Assembly: GCF_020010925.1 (NCBI RefSeq)
Contig: NZ_JAGJBZ010000002.1
Span: 1,426,001 to 1,490,000, forward strand
Origin: Streptomyces griseiscabiei
GTDB taxonomy: Bacteria; Actinomycetota; Actinomycetes; Streptomycetales; Streptomycetaceae
DNA: 64,000 nucleotides
Direction of reading: 5' to 3'
How positions within the stretch are numbered: the stretch's first letter is position 1; each line of letters begins with the position of its first letter. The notes beneath the pieces are model-generated. The model ran no database searches and had not been told where the DNA came from. It worked only from the letters and a program-made list of their open reading frames with translations. This document shows positions 1-9,324 of the stretch, one piece after another. The translations under genes and the position numbers were made by a program.

Positions 1-735
1 CTCGACGCTCGCGCGCAGCGGTGACGCGGTGATCTGGGCGCGCTCGGCCTCGTCGGTCGTGTACTGGTCCCAGAACCACTCCATGCCGTCACGGCGCAGG
101 AAGTAGCCGGTGGCGAACTGCCGGTACGAACCGGTGTCGAAGCTCGCGTCGGTCACCGGGTAGAACAGCACCTGCTGGACCAGCGGGACGTCACCGCGCT
201 GTTTGGCCATCAGGGTCAGCGCCGCGGTCATGTTGCCGCCGACCGAGTCACCGGCGACGGCCAGCCGGGACCCGTCCAGGTCCTTGGACGCGCCCTGCTC
301 GACGACCCACTTGGCGACCGCGTAGTTCTGCTCGATGGCGACGGGGTAACGGGCCTCGGGGGAGAGGTCGTACTCCGGGAAGACCACGGCGGCGTTCGCG
401 CCGACGGCCAGCTCGCGCACCAGCCGGTCATGGGTGTGCGCGTTGCCGAACACCCAGCCCGCGCCGTGGATGTAGAGAACGACCGGCAGCACGCCCCCGG
501 CACCCGCGGGCCGTACGATCCGCGCCCGCACACTGCCCGTCGGGCCGCCCGAGACGGTGATCCACTCCTCGTCGACGTCCGGCTTCTCGATCTCGCCGGA
601 CTGCACCTCGTCGACCGCCTTCCGGCCCTCCGCGGGCGGCAGTTCGAAGAGGAAGGGCGGGTTGGCCGTGGCCTCCGCGAAGGCGGCGGCGGCCGGTTCC
701 AGGACCGGAGGGGTCGGTTCGGAGGCGTTGGACAT
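1..735 (-). CDS. alpha/beta hydrolase (acetyl-hydrolase/HSL-like), 3' end missing
   Basis: This is a cytoplasmic alpha/beta-hydrolase fold enzyme, probably an esterase or lipase of the hormone-sensitive-lipase type. The 245 visible residues run from an ATG at 735 to the window edge, so the C-terminus, including the catalytic His, is missing. Family marks are the oxyanion-hole motif HGAGW (about residue 90) and the nucleophile elbow GDSVGG with Ser at about residue 158. The segment TASPLRA close to the edge is typical of the region before the catalytic Asp. It is transcribed away from the isochorismatase-family gene at 970, sharing a 234-bp promoter region. The substrate cannot be read from sequence. 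Confidence 0.9.
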   Translation of the reverse strand, partial: MSNASEPTPPVLEPAAAAFAEATANPPFLFELPPAEGRKAVDEVQSGEIEKPDVDEEWITVSGGPTGSVRARIVRPAGAGGVLPVVLYIHGAGWVFGNAHTHDRLVRELAVGANAAVVFPEYDLSPEARYPVAIEQNYAVAKWVVEQGASKDLDGSRLAVAGDSVGGNMTAALTLMAKQRGDVPLVQQVLFYPVTDASFDTGSYRQFATGYFLRRDGMEWFWDQYTTDEAERAQITASPLRASVE

Positions 736-969
736 GTGGTTCTCCCGATGGGGTGCGGTGCGGTACTCCGGTCAGCACGCTAGAACCGCGGCACCCCGGG
801 GAATCGTCCGTCAGCGCACCGGATCCGGTCCGGGAGCGCACGGCGTGCGGAGCGCCGGTCCCCAGTGCGCTGTGAGGACGAACGCGGTGCGCCACCGGGA
901 CAGGGGCAGGGGGCCGGCCCTCATAGCTTCGACGCGTTCCGTATCGGATGGAAGCGAAAGGCACCCCCC

Positions 970-1632
970 ATGGTCGACATCGACGAGGTCACCGCGACCC
1001 CCGGACCCGATCTGCTCACCCCCGACAACTGCGCGGTCCTGTTCGTGGACCATCAGCCGCAGATGTTCTTCGGCACCGGCAGCGGTGACCGCACCGCGAT
1101 CATCAACGCGACCGTGGGTCTGGCCAAGGCCGCCAGGGTCTTCGACGTACCGGTGGTCCTCAGCACGGTGGCCGCCGAGGACTTCTCCGGCCCGCTCCTG
1201 CCGCAGCTCGCGGACGTGTTCCCCGGCCGTGGTGCGGTCGACCGTACGACCATGAACGCCTGGGAGGACATCGCCTTCGTCGAGGCGGTGAAGGCCACAG
1301 GACGGAAGAAGCTGGTCATCGCGGGTCTGTGGACGGAGGTCTGTGTCGTCCTGCCCGCCCTGTCCGCGCTCGCCCAGGGCTATGAGGTCTACGTCGTCAC
1401 CGACGCGTCCGGCGGTGTCAGCCCGCAGGCACACGAGCACGCCGTGCAGCGGATGATCCAGGCCGGTGCCGTACCGGTGACCTGGGTGCAGGTGCTGCTG
1501 GAGTTCCAGCGCGACTGGGCGCGTACGGAGACGTACGGGCCGACCATCGAGGTGGTCAAGGAGCACGGCGGCGCCTACGGCCTCGGGATCGTCTACGCGC
1601 AGGCAGTCATCGGGGAGCACGCGGCGGGCTGA
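970..1632 (+). CDS. isochorismatase-family cysteine hydrolase
   Basis: A 220-residue protein of the isochorismatase-like (YcaC/nicotinamidase fold) family. The catalytic Asp lies in VLFVDHQPQ (about residue 24) and the nucleophilic Cys in GLWTEVCV (about residue 122). The length suits a single-domain hydrolase acting on a small amide or vinyl ether. The ATG at 970 is preceded by a GAAAGG-type ribosome site, and the frame could open further upstream without improving the family match. It ends 26 bp inside the convergent AraC-family gene. Its divergent neighbour is the alpha/beta hydrolase, so both may answer to that regulator (inference). True isochorismatase activity is unlikely because no siderophore genes are nearby. 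Confidence 0.88.
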   Translation: MVDIDEVTATPGPDLLTPDNCAVLFVDHQPQMFFGTGSGDRTAIINATVGLAKAARVFDVPVVLSTVAAEDFSGPLLPQLADVFPGRGAVDRTTMNAWEDIAFVEAVKATGRKKLVIAGLWTEVCVVLPALSALAQGYEVYVVTDASGGVSPQAHEHAVQRMIQAGAVPVTWVQVLLEFQRDWARTETYGPTIEVVKEHGGAYGLGIVYAQAVIGEHAAG

Positions 1633-2539
1633 GCGTCCGCGTCCGCCCCGCCGCGTCCCGCCACTCGCTCGGTGACATGCCGTACGCCGCCCGGAACACC
1701 CGGCTGAAGTGGGTCGCGCTCAGGAAGCCCCAGCGGCCGGCGACCGAGGCGATGGTGCGGCGGTTGCGGACGCCCAGGACGAGGTCGCGACGGCACTCCT
1801 CCAGACGGCGTCGCTGGATCCAGCGGCCCACGGTCGTGCCCTCGTCCTGGAAGAGCTTGTGCAGATAGCGGACCGAGATGTGATGGGCGCCCGCGATCAC
1901 CTCGGGTGACAGGTCCGCGTCGGCCAGATGCTGGTCGATGAACCGCAGCATCCGCGCCACCAGCGGTGACCGGCCGCCCGGTGTGCCCGTCACGGTCCGC
2001 CCCAGCTGCTCGGTGGCGAGGGTGGCCAGCAGGTTCACGGCGTTGCGGGCGAGCATCTCGCCGACCAGGGGCGCGGCCGAGACCGCCGTGTCGGCCAGTT
2101 CGGACAGGAACGGCGACAGCAGTGACCCCAGCCGGGAGGACCGGGCGACCGGGGTGGTGACGACGCGGCGCAGATCGGCGTCCTCCAGTCCCAGCTCCTC
2201 GCGCGGGACGAGGAAGACCTTCAGCCGGCCGTGGGTGGGGAGGTCCAGCCGCGGTGGGTGGTTCGCGTCGTAGAAACAGATGTCCCCGGGCTGGAGGGAG
2301 ACATCGGGGAGCCGGTCGGTGGGCGGAACGCCGGTGCCGCCGACGCCCACCAGCAGATACGCGCCGCCGGTCCGCGCGGTCAGCCGGTACGCGTCCGGCC
2401 CGGGCCGCCCGCCCCCGGGCAGCTCCGCGGCCGTCCCGTCGAACCCGGGGCCCAGGTCGAGCACGGAGACGCGGAGTCCCGCCACTCCCGCCGCGCCGGT
2501 GTCGGATCTGGACCCGGACCTGAAACTGGACCTGGTCAT
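1607..2539 (-). CDS. AraC-family transcriptional regulator
   Basis: A 310-residue cytoplasmic regulator. The N-terminal half is a cupin-like ligand domain (the stretch around LQPGDICFYDANHPPRL fits). The C-terminal 100 residues carry two AraC-type helix-turn-helix units, with ISVRYLHKLFQDEGTTVGRW and then WGFLSATHFSRVFRAAYGMSP as the signature. The ATG at 2539 is preferred over an in-frame GTG at 2581 because GGAGG sits nine bases upstream of the ATG. The 3' end overlaps the isochorismatase-family gene by 26 bp in convergent orientation. It probably controls that gene and the alpha/beta hydrolase (inference from position). Confidence 0.9.
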   Translation of the reverse strand: MTRSSFRSGSRSDTGAAGVAGLRVSVLDLGPGFDGTAAELPGGGRPGPDAYRLTARTGGAYLLVGVGGTGVPPTDRLPDVSLQPGDICFYDANHPPRLDLPTHGRLKVFLVPREELGLEDADLRRVVTTPVARSSRLGSLLSPFLSELADTAVSAAPLVGEMLARNAVNLLATLATEQLGRTVTGTPGGRSPLVARMLRFIDQHLADADLSPEVIAGAHHISVRYLHKLFQDEGTTVGRWIQRRRLEECRRDLVLGVRNRRTIASVAGRWGFLSATHFSRVFRAAYGMSPSEWRDAAGRTRTLSPPRAPR

Positions 2540-2671
2540 CTGTCGCTGCCTCCACGGCCGTTCGAGCACACCGTCAGTCACTTCACCCGGAGCGTAGGAA
2601 GGGAGATGTGAAAAAAGAGTGACGGTGAAGTGTCGGCGGGCGTGGCGAGGTGGTGCAGGGGGGAGCGGCGC

Positions 2672-4600
2672 TCAGGTCTCGGGCGGCTCGGTGGCGAAGG
2701 CGCGCAGGAGCTCGTGCTGGGTGTAGCGGCCGGGCGCGTGCTCGATGACGAGGTGGGCGTCGGCGAGGTCGTCGAGCAGTCGCCGGGAGCGCCGGACCGG
2801 GAGGCCGAGCAGGGCCGCGGCCGTGTCCGGGGTCAGGTCCGGGCCCGGGTGCAGGGTCAACTTCCGCAAGAGCCGCGTGTGTTCGGGTGGGAGGCGACGG
2901 TAGGAGAGGGCGAAGGCGGTACGGAGTCCGGCGAGGAGGTGTGAGGGGCGCCGGAGTTCGGCCGCGAGGGCTGCGAGGGGGACGCCCGGGTGGGCGGTGG
3001 CACGGGCCGCGACGAGGGTCAGGGCGAGGGGGAGGCGACCGCACCGCATGACGATCTCGTCGGCCGCCTCGGGCTCCGCGGCCGGTCGGGCGGGGCCGGT
3101 GTGGGCCGCGAGCACCGCCCGTGCGTCGGCCGTCGAGGGCGGGTCCAGATGCAGGGGGTGGGTGCCCGCGGCGATCAGGCCGGACAGCCCGCGACGACTG
3201 GTGACCAGGGTCAGACAGCCGGGCGACGCGGGCAGCAGCGGTCGTACCTGCTCGGTGTCGGCCGCGTCGTCCAGCACGACCAGCAGCCTCCGGTCGGCCA
3301 CCAGGCTGCGGTACAGCCCGGCGAGGGAGTCCGTCCGGTCCGGCATCCGCGCCGGAGGCACCCCGAGCGCGACGAGCAACTCCCGCAGCGCCTCCGCCGG
3401 GGTCAGCGGAGCCCGGACGGGGTCGAACCCCCGTAGCCCCACGCGTAGTCGACCGTCGGGGAAGCGCCCGGCCACCCGGCGCGCCCAGTGCGACGCGAGC
3501 GCGGTCTTCCCGACGCCGGGCATGCCGCAGATCAGCACGGAGACGGGTGCCGATGCCGCCGCGTCCGTGATCTCCGACAGCCGGGCGACCTCGGGTTGTC
3601 GGCCGACGAACTCGGGCGGGCTGGGCGGGAGTTGGGCGGGGAGGGAGTCGGAGTCGGGGGCCGGGCCGTGGCCATTGCCCGGTCCGGGGCCGGCGTCGGT
3701 TGCGCTGTCGGCCGTCGCGGGGCGGGGCCGACGCGTACCGGAACCCCGTGCATCCTCCGAACGTGGCGGGTGTGTGCCCGGTGTCGGCGTGTCCTCGGGG
3801 TGGGGGGCCGTGGGGCGCGCCGGGGTGAGGGTGGTCCATTCCTGGCGGAGGACGCGGGTGTGGGCCTCGGTCAGTTCCGGGCCGGGGGCGACCGCCAGTT
3901 CCTCGGCCAGGAGCCGTCGTACGCGCGTGTAGGCGGCGAGGGCCTCGGCCTGGAGGCCGGACGAGGCGAGGGCCATGACGAGGGCGGCGTGCAAGGACTC
4001 GTTCAGGGGGTCGAGTTCGAGGGCCTGGCGCAGCCGGGGCAGCAACCGCTCGGAGCCGCCGCGGAGGAGGGCCGCGTCGGCGGCCATCCGGGTCGTGTGC
4101 ACCAACTCCCGTTCCACCGCCGTGAAGACGGCGTGCTCCCGTGCCACGGCGGGGACCCCCATGGCCACCGGACCGCGCCACTCGTTCAACGCGTCCAGGA
4201 AGTGCGCCGACGCGGCCTCGGACCGCCCGGTGGCCGCCGCCCGCATGCCCCGCTTGGTGAGCGCGCGGAACCGCAGCAGATCGACCTCGTCCTCGTCCGC
4301 CTCCAGCAGATAACCCCCGGCGCGCCGCAGCAGCCGCCGGCCGGGGGCCCGGGGCGGCAGCCCGGGTTCGAGCAGCCGCCGCAGCGAACCGGCGTAACGG
4401 CGCACCACGTTGCGCGCACTGGCCGGCGCCCGGTCGGGCCACAGTACGTCGACGATCTCGTCCGACGGCACCGGCCGCCCGGCCCGCACCACCAACAACG
4501 CGAGCAGGGCCCGCTGTTGCGGGAACCCGAGATCCGGCTCCCGCCCGTCCAGACACACCCGCAGCGGTCCCAGCACCTCGAACCGCGTCCCCCGAGTCAC
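2672..4600 (-). CDS. SARP-type regulator with NB-ARC ATPase domain, no TPR
   Basis: A 642-residue AfsR/SARP-family activator. An OmpR-type winged helix occupies about residues 5-90 (FPQQRALLALLVVRAG), followed by the bacterial transcriptional activator domain to about 250, a Pro/Thr-rich linker, and an NB-ARC NTPase with Walker A GMPGVGKTA, a Walker B-like LLVVLDDA and the GRLPLAL helix. The protein stops just after the winged helix that follows the NB-ARC domain and has no TPR array, unlike classical AfsR. The GTG start at 4600 overlaps the TGA of the upstream paralog (GTGA), so translation is probably coupled. Targets are unknown; such proteins usually activate secondary-metabolite genes. 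Confidence 0.9.
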   Translation of the reverse strand: MTRGTRFEVLGPLRVCLDGREPDLGFPQQRALLALLVVRAGRPVPSDEIVDVLWPDRAPASARNVVRRYAGSLRRLLEPGLPPRAPGRRLLRRAGGYLLEADEDEVDLLRFRALTKRGMRAAATGRSEAASAHFLDALNEWRGPVAMGVPAVAREHAVFTAVERELVHTTRMAADAALLRGGSERLLPRLRQALELDPLNESLHAALVMALASSGLQAEALAAYTRVRRLLAEELAVAPGPELTEAHTRVLRQEWTTLTPARPTAPHPEDTPTPGTHPPRSEDARGSGTRRPRPATADSATDAGPGPGNGHGPAPDSDSLPAQLPPSPPEFVGRQPEVARLSEITDAAASAPVSVLICGMPGVGKTALASHWARRVAGRFPDGRLRVGLRGFDPVRAPLTPAEALRELLVALGVPPARMPDRTDSLAGLYRSLVADRRLLVVLDDAADTEQVRPLLPASPGCLTLVTSRRGLSGLIAAGTHPLHLDPPSTADARAVLAAHTGPARPAAEPEAADEIVMRCGRLPLALTLVAARATAHPGVPLAALAAELRRPSHLLAGLRTAFALSYRRLPPEHTRLLRKLTLHPGPDLTPDTAAALLGLPVRRSRRLLDDLADAHLVIEHAPGRYTQHELLRAFATEPPET

Positions 4601-7578
4601 CCGTATCGCCCGGTCGCGTCGAGCTGGGCCCGTACCTGGTCGGCGTCGGGATGGCCGAGGGTGATGAGGAGGGTGAGCGCCTGCTGACGGACCTCGTGGG
4701 CGGTGGCGTGGTCGCTCATCGCCTCGTGCGTGTCGCCGATGTGGACCAGGGTGCAGGCCTCCAGATACGGCACGCCCAGTTCCCGGTAGAGGGCGAGGGC
4801 GTGGCCGTAGCCGACGAGCGCGTTCGGATGGCGGCCCAGGTGGTGGTGGGCGTAGGCGAGGGTGTGCCAGGTGGCGGCCTCGCCGTAGCGGTCGCCGAGG
4901 TCCTGGAGCAGGGTCAGCGCCTCGTGGCAGTGCCGCAGCGCCTCGCGGTGCTCGCCGAGCAGGGTGTGGTACCAGCCGACGGAGTTGAGGACACTGGCGT
5001 ACGCGGCCCGGCGGCCACCGGAGCGGAACAGTTCCATGGCCAGCCGGTTGTGGCGCAGCGCGCCGGGCAGATCCCCCTCCTGGTCGCGGGTCCAGCCGAG
5101 GCTGCGATGGGTGTCGGCCCGCCCGATGTCGTCGCCCAGCTCGGCGAAGAGCGCCAGCGCGCGGTCGAGGCGGGGGCGGGCCGTGCCGTGCAGCCCGAGC
5201 CGGCTCTCCGCCCGCGCCAGCGCCCGCAGCCCCCTGGCCTCCCACCCGGGATCGGCCGTCCGCAGCGCCGCGTCGAGGGCGATCCGCTGGACCGTCGCCC
5301 AGTCGTGCCAGTGGCCCCGCCGGTCGAAGAACGGTTCCAGCGACCAGGCGAGCGCGCCCGCCACCCGGTCGCGGCCGGACCGGGCCGCCGCCCCGACGAC
5401 GGCGAGCAGTACCGGATACTCGGCGGTCAGCCAGGTGAGCGCCTCTTCGTGGCCGGCGAGCGGTTCGGCCTGGACGCCGGCCGGGGCCGGGTCCGGCGGC
5501 AGCGGGTCCGCGTGCGGGGCGAGGAGGGGCTCGGCGGCGTGCGCGGTGTGCACGTAGTACGCGTACAGCCGCTCGGTGGCCGCCTCGCGCTCGTCCTCCG
5601 GGCGTCGCTCCTCCAGGAGTTCGGCGGCGTGGGCGCGCAGCAGGTCGTGCAGCGCGTACCGGCCGGGGGCGGGCTCGCCCAGCAGATGGACGTCGGCCAG
5701 CTCGGCGAGGAGCCGCCGTGCCCGGCGTGCGGGCAGCCCGGTGAGCGCGGCCGTCGCCGCCACCGAGAAGTCCGGGCCCGGATGCAGTGCGAGCAGCGGG
5801 AAGAGGTGGGCCGCCGAGGGCGACAGGGCCCCCAGCGACCAGGAGAACACCGCGCCGACGTTCGCGGACGGGTCCGTCCGGCTGAACGCGTCCAGGCTGC
5901 CGTGCGCGGCGCGCAGCTCCGCCGCGATCGCCGACAGCGGGAAGCCCGGGTGCGCCGCGGCGCGTGCCGCGACACAGGCCAGCGCCAGGGGCAGCCCGCC
6001 GCACAGCGCCGCGATCTCCGTCACCGCCCGCGCCTCCCCGGTGAGCCGCCCGGCACCCAGCCGGCGTTCGAGGAACGCCCGCGCCTGCGCGGTGTCCAGC
6101 GGACGCAACGCGAGGGTGTGCGCGCCGTGCGAGGACACCAGGCCCGCCAACTGGTCGCGGCTGGTCACGATGGTGAGACAGCCGGGTGTGCCCGGCAGCA
6201 GCGGCCGTACCTGCTCGGTGTCGCGCGCGTTGTCCAGCAGCACCAGGAACCGCCGTCCCGCCAACAGGCTGCGGTACAGCGCCGCCTGCGCGTCCACCCC
6301 GTGCGGGACCCGCTCGGGCGGTACGCCCAGCGCGTCCAGGAAGACACGCACCGCCTCACCGGACTCCATGACCGCGCCCGAGGGCGCGAACCCCCGCAGA
6401 TTGACGTAGAGCTGCCCGTCCGGGAACCGGTCCGCGACCCGGTGCGCCCAGTGCACGGCGAGCGTCGTCTTGCCGATTCCGGCCATGCCGCCGATGGCAC
6501 TGATCACGACGGTGCCGGTGCCGGCGTCCACGTCGGCGCCGCCGTCGCTGTCGGTCAGGAGGGCCAGCACCTGCTCCAGCTCGGCGCGGCGTCCGGTGAA
6601 CGTCGGGAGATCGTGGGGGAGTTGGGCGGGTACGGCGGTCGGAGCCCGTGACGGTGGAGTCGGGGCGCCGACGGTCTCGCCCTCGGCCACGGTCACGCCC
6701 TCGGCCTCGGGTACCGCGGCCTCGGCCTCGGCTTCGGCATCGGCTTCGGGCGCCGGGGCCTCCGGTGAACCGGTGCCGGTGGCGCCCGGCACACCCTCGC
6801 GCCCCGCACCCTCACGCCGGACCCGTCGATGCGCGTCCCGGAGCTCCGGACCCGGATCGATGCCCAGCTCGTCGGCGAGCCGCTCGCGGGCCGCGCGGAA
6901 GGTGTGGAGCGCCTCGGTCTCGCGCCCGGTGGCGGCCAGGACACGGACGAGCCGGGCCAGCAGGGGTTCGTCCAGCGGGGCGTCGGCGACCGCCTCCCGG
7001 AGCGGGGGCAGTACGGCGGCGGGGAGGCCGGCCCGCAGTGCCGCGTCGGCCGCCTCCCGTGCGGCCGACGCCCGTTCCCGGTCGACCGCCGCGAACCCGG
7101 CGCGCTCCCGCAGCTCCTCGGGCAGCCCCGCCCCGACCGGGCCCCGCCACAGCCCCAGCGCCTCGGTGAGCAGCTCCACCACCCGCGTCGCCGACCCCTC
7201 GGTGTCGCCACGGACCCGGTGCGCCTCGTCCCGCAGCCGGCGGAACCGCAGCAGATCCAGGGAGTCGGCGTCGACGAGGAGCCGGTAGCCGCCCGCGTCC
7301 CGTATCAGCCAGCGGCCGGTGGCACGGTTGGGCAGGCCCGGCTCCAACATCCGCCGCAGGGAGCCGATATGACGCCTGATCACATTGACGGCGCTGTCCG
7401 GCGACAGCCGTCCCCACAGCACGTCGACGATCTCGCTCACCGCCACCGGCTGCCCGGCCCGTACCAGCAACAGCGCCAGCAGCGCCCGTTCCTGAGGGCG
7501 CCCCCACGCCGGTTCCGCCCCCGTCCGCTCCACCCGGACCGACCCCAGAACCGCGAACCGCACCGGCTCCAGCGCCAA
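4597..7578 (-). CDS. AfsR-like SARP regulator with NB-ARC and TPR domains
   Basis: A 993-residue AfsR-type regulator. Order: OmpR-like winged helix (about 5-95), BTAD (about 100-245), an Ala/Glu/Pro-rich linker, NB-ARC with Walker A GMAGIGKTT (Lys near residue 370), Walker B-like FLVLLDNA and GLPLAL, a winged helix, then about 300 residues of tetratricopeptide-like repeats such as SVGWYHTLLGEHREALRHCHEAL. NB-ARC plus TPR suggests nucleotide-gated oligomerisation (family knowledge). I place the start at TTG 7578 because AGGAGG lies five bases upstream; GTG 7563 and ATG 7629 are alternatives. It is the first gene of a two-gene operon with the SARP gene below, through a 4-bp overlap. Confidence 0.9.
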   Translation of the reverse strand: MALEPVRFAVLGSVRVERTGAEPAWGRPQERALLALLLVRAGQPVAVSEIVDVLWGRLSPDSAVNVIRRHIGSLRRMLEPGLPNRATGRWLIRDAGGYRLLVDADSLDLLRFRRLRDEAHRVRGDTEGSATRVVELLTEALGLWRGPVGAGLPEELRERAGFAAVDRERASAAREAADAALRAGLPAAVLPPLREAVADAPLDEPLLARLVRVLAATGRETEALHTFRAARERLADELGIDPGPELRDAHRRVRREGAGREGVPGATGTGSPEAPAPEADAEAEAEAAVPEAEGVTVAEGETVGAPTPPSRAPTAVPAQLPHDLPTFTGRRAELEQVLALLTDSDGGADVDAGTGTVVISAIGGMAGIGKTTLAVHWAHRVADRFPDGQLYVNLRGFAPSGAVMESGEAVRVFLDALGVPPERVPHGVDAQAALYRSLLAGRRFLVLLDNARDTEQVRPLLPGTPGCLTIVTSRDQLAGLVSSHGAHTLALRPLDTAQARAFLERRLGAGRLTGEARAVTEIAALCGGLPLALACVAARAAAHPGFPLSAIAAELRAAHGSLDAFSRTDPSANVGAVFSWSLGALSPSAAHLFPLLALHPGPDFSVAATAALTGLPARRARRLLAELADVHLLGEPAPGRYALHDLLRAHAAELLEERRPEDEREAATERLYAYYVHTAHAAEPLLAPHADPLPPDPAPAGVQAEPLAGHEEALTWLTAEYPVLLAVVGAAARSGRDRVAGALAWSLEPFFDRRGHWHDWATVQRIALDAALRTADPGWEARGLRALARAESRLGLHGTARPRLDRALALFAELGDDIGRADTHRSLGWTRDQEGDLPGALRHNRLAMELFRSGGRRAAYASVLNSVGWYHTLLGEHREALRHCHEALTLLQDLGDRYGEAATWHTLAYAHHHLGRHPNALVGYGHALALYRELGVPYLEACTLVHIGDTHEAMSDHATAHEVRQQALTLLITLGHPDADQVRAQLDATGRYG

Positions 7579-7715
7579 TTGGCCCTCCTGATATCTCGTA
7601 TCTCGTATCTTTCCCCCGCCCATGACCATACGTGATTCCCCGAGTTACCCAGAGTTACGCACAGTCCCCGTCCGTGAGGGAACGGAGGATGGTCCCGCCC
7701 GGCCCTTGACTCCCG

Positions 7716-7731
7716 TGGAAAGCGCTTGCCA
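7716..7731. promoter_or_regulatory. LacI-family-type operator between -35 and -10
   Basis: The palindrome TGGAAAGCGCTTGCCA has the central GCGC and TGG/CCA ends typical of LacI-family sites. A TTGACT-like -35 lies at 7706-7711, so the site would sit within the promoter of the beta-helix gene at 7841 and block it. No LacI gene adjoins it. A 14-of-16 match occurs at 36186-36201. Confidence 0.6.
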
Positions 7732-7840
7732 CACTCGCGGCCCGCCGCGGCCCGCGGACCGCGGACGACCCGGTCGAATCGCGTTCGACACGGCGGGACC
7801 GTATGGCAGGCGCACCGAAACCCCCACAGGAGAAGCCGAC

Positions 7841-9109
7841 ATGGGACGCAGAGCCGCAGCCCGGCCCACCGACACAGCCCCCACCACCAGCCGCACCCGC
7901 ACCCGCGCCCTCCTCACCGCGGCCTGTGCGACCGCGCTGCTCACCGCCGCCGCCGCGCTGACCGCGCCCGCGAACCCGGCCCCGGCCCCGGCCCGGAAAC
8001 TCGCCGCGACCCCGGTCGCCGCCGTGGCTCCGGTCGCCGCCGAGGCCGCGGTCGCGGCGGCGTGCGGCGAGGGCGCGTACCAGGCGGAGGCCGTGCTCAG
8101 CGGCGGCACCTGGACGGCCCGGCGCGGCGGCAGCGTGACGTACACCGGTACCGACATGCGCGCCGCGATGCAGGCCGCCGTCAACAGCCTCACCTCCGGC
8201 CGGACTTCGAAGGAGCGCGTCGTCGTGCGCGGCTCGGGCTCCATCGGTGCCGGCTCCCGGGTCTCGCTGCCCAGCTACACCGTGCTCGACGTGTGCGGCA
8301 CGATCGACGTCACCGGCACGGGCTCCGGCGACCAGGCGCCCGTCTACTCCCGGGGCACCCGCGACATCGAGGTCCAGCACCTCAACCTCACCGGCACCCC
8401 GCTGTACGGGATCTTCCTGCGCAACGTCCAGAACGTCGTCCTCGGCCGGCTCGACATGCGCCTCTCGCGCGGTCTCGGTGTGCGGATCGACAACCGGGGC
8501 GACACCAGCCAGTGGACGCGCAACGTACGGATCGACAACGTCTACGTGTCCGGCGCGAGCAGCCACGCGGTCGAGACGTACGGCGTCGACGGGCTCACCG
8601 TGGGCACGGTGACCGCCCGCAACGTCGGTGAGTCCGGGCTGCTGCTCAACCAGACGATCAACGCCACCGTCACCAAGGTCGACGCGGACGGCGCGGGCGC
8701 GGGCACCGGCTACGCGGCCTTCCGGATGGCCAACCGCAATGGCCGGGTGGGTAGTTCGTACCCGACCAACATCCGGGTCGGCGAGGTGATCGCGCGCGGC
8801 GGCGGACGCGGGGTCTTCTGTGTCTCCGAGAGCGGTGGCGCGGTCATCGACCGGATCAACCTCACCAACACCGGCAACAACGCGATCCTGATCGAGAACT
8901 GCTACAACGTGAACCTGGCCGCCCAGAGCGGCACGGTCTCCGGCGGTGGCGAGATCCGCCTCGCCGCGCGCACGGAGTTCGCCAACAACCGCGACATCAC
9001 CGTACAGAACCTGACGGTCACCAACTCGTCGATCCGGGAGAGTCCCTGCGGCGAGAACACCACCTTCCGCAACAACCGCCTGGTCAACAGCGCCCAGACC
9101 ATCTGCTGA
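7841..9109 (+). CDS. secreted right-handed parallel beta-helix protein
   Basis: A 422-residue exported protein. The ATG at 7841 has AGGAG nine bases upstream. The N-terminus carries an Arg-rich stretch and then an Ala-rich hydrophobic segment (residues about 22-45) consistent with a secretion signal, followed by an Ala/Pro/Val linker. The mature part is built of short Asn/Val-rich repeats (for example VQNVVLGRLDMRLSRGLGVRIDN), the pattern of a parallel beta-helix as in pectate lyases and polysaccharide-degrading enzymes. Four Cys residues may form disulfides. I see no specific catalytic signature, so substrate and activity are open. The LacI-type operator at 7716 suggests sugar-responsive expression. 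Confidence 0.85.
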   Translation: MGRRAAARPTDTAPTTSRTRTRALLTAACATALLTAAAALTAPANPAPAPARKLAATPVAAVAPVAAEAAVAAACGEGAYQAEAVLSGGTWTARRGGSVTYTGTDMRAAMQAAVNSLTSGRTSKERVVVRGSGSIGAGSRVSLPSYTVLDVCGTIDVTGTGSGDQAPVYSRGTRDIEVQHLNLTGTPLYGIFLRNVQNVVLGRLDMRLSRGLGVRIDNRGDTSQWTRNVRIDNVYVSGASSHAVETYGVDGLTVGTVTARNVGESGLLLNQTINATVTKVDADGAGAGTGYAAFRMANRNGRVGSSYPTNIRVGEVIARGGGRGVFCVSESGGAVIDRINLTNTGNNAILIENCYNVNLAAQSGTVSGGGEIRLAARTEFANNRDITVQNLTVTNSSIRESPCGENTTFRNNRLVNSAQTIC

Positions 9110-9124
9110 CCGGGCCCCGTCGCG

Positions 9125-9157
9125 GGGCGCGCCCGGCACCCGCTCCCGGGCGCGCCC
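9125..9157. terminator. strong hairpin terminator
   Basis: A perfect 12-bp stem (9125-9136 with 9146-9157) around a 9-base loop lies 16 bases after the beta-helix gene. There is no long U tract, which is usual in Streptomyces. Confidence 0.7.
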
Positions 9158-9324
9158 ATCCGACCGTTTTCGGTCAATTTCGGTGTCTCGTGCGCGTGTT
9201 AACCGAATCGCCCGGAAAGGGCAAGTAGCCTGAATGCTTGCAGGTGTCACGTATCTCGCGGATGCTCGGGTCAGACGGGTCCGGTGCCTCCGGTGGGCCG
9301 GGTGGGGACGTAGTGGGAGGGTTT

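Noticed and set aside
2583..4556. 657-residue minus-strand frame opposite the SARP gene
   Set aside because: Extreme Arg/Pro/Gly/Ala composition and no domain; it is the shadow of the regulator in the neighbouring frame.
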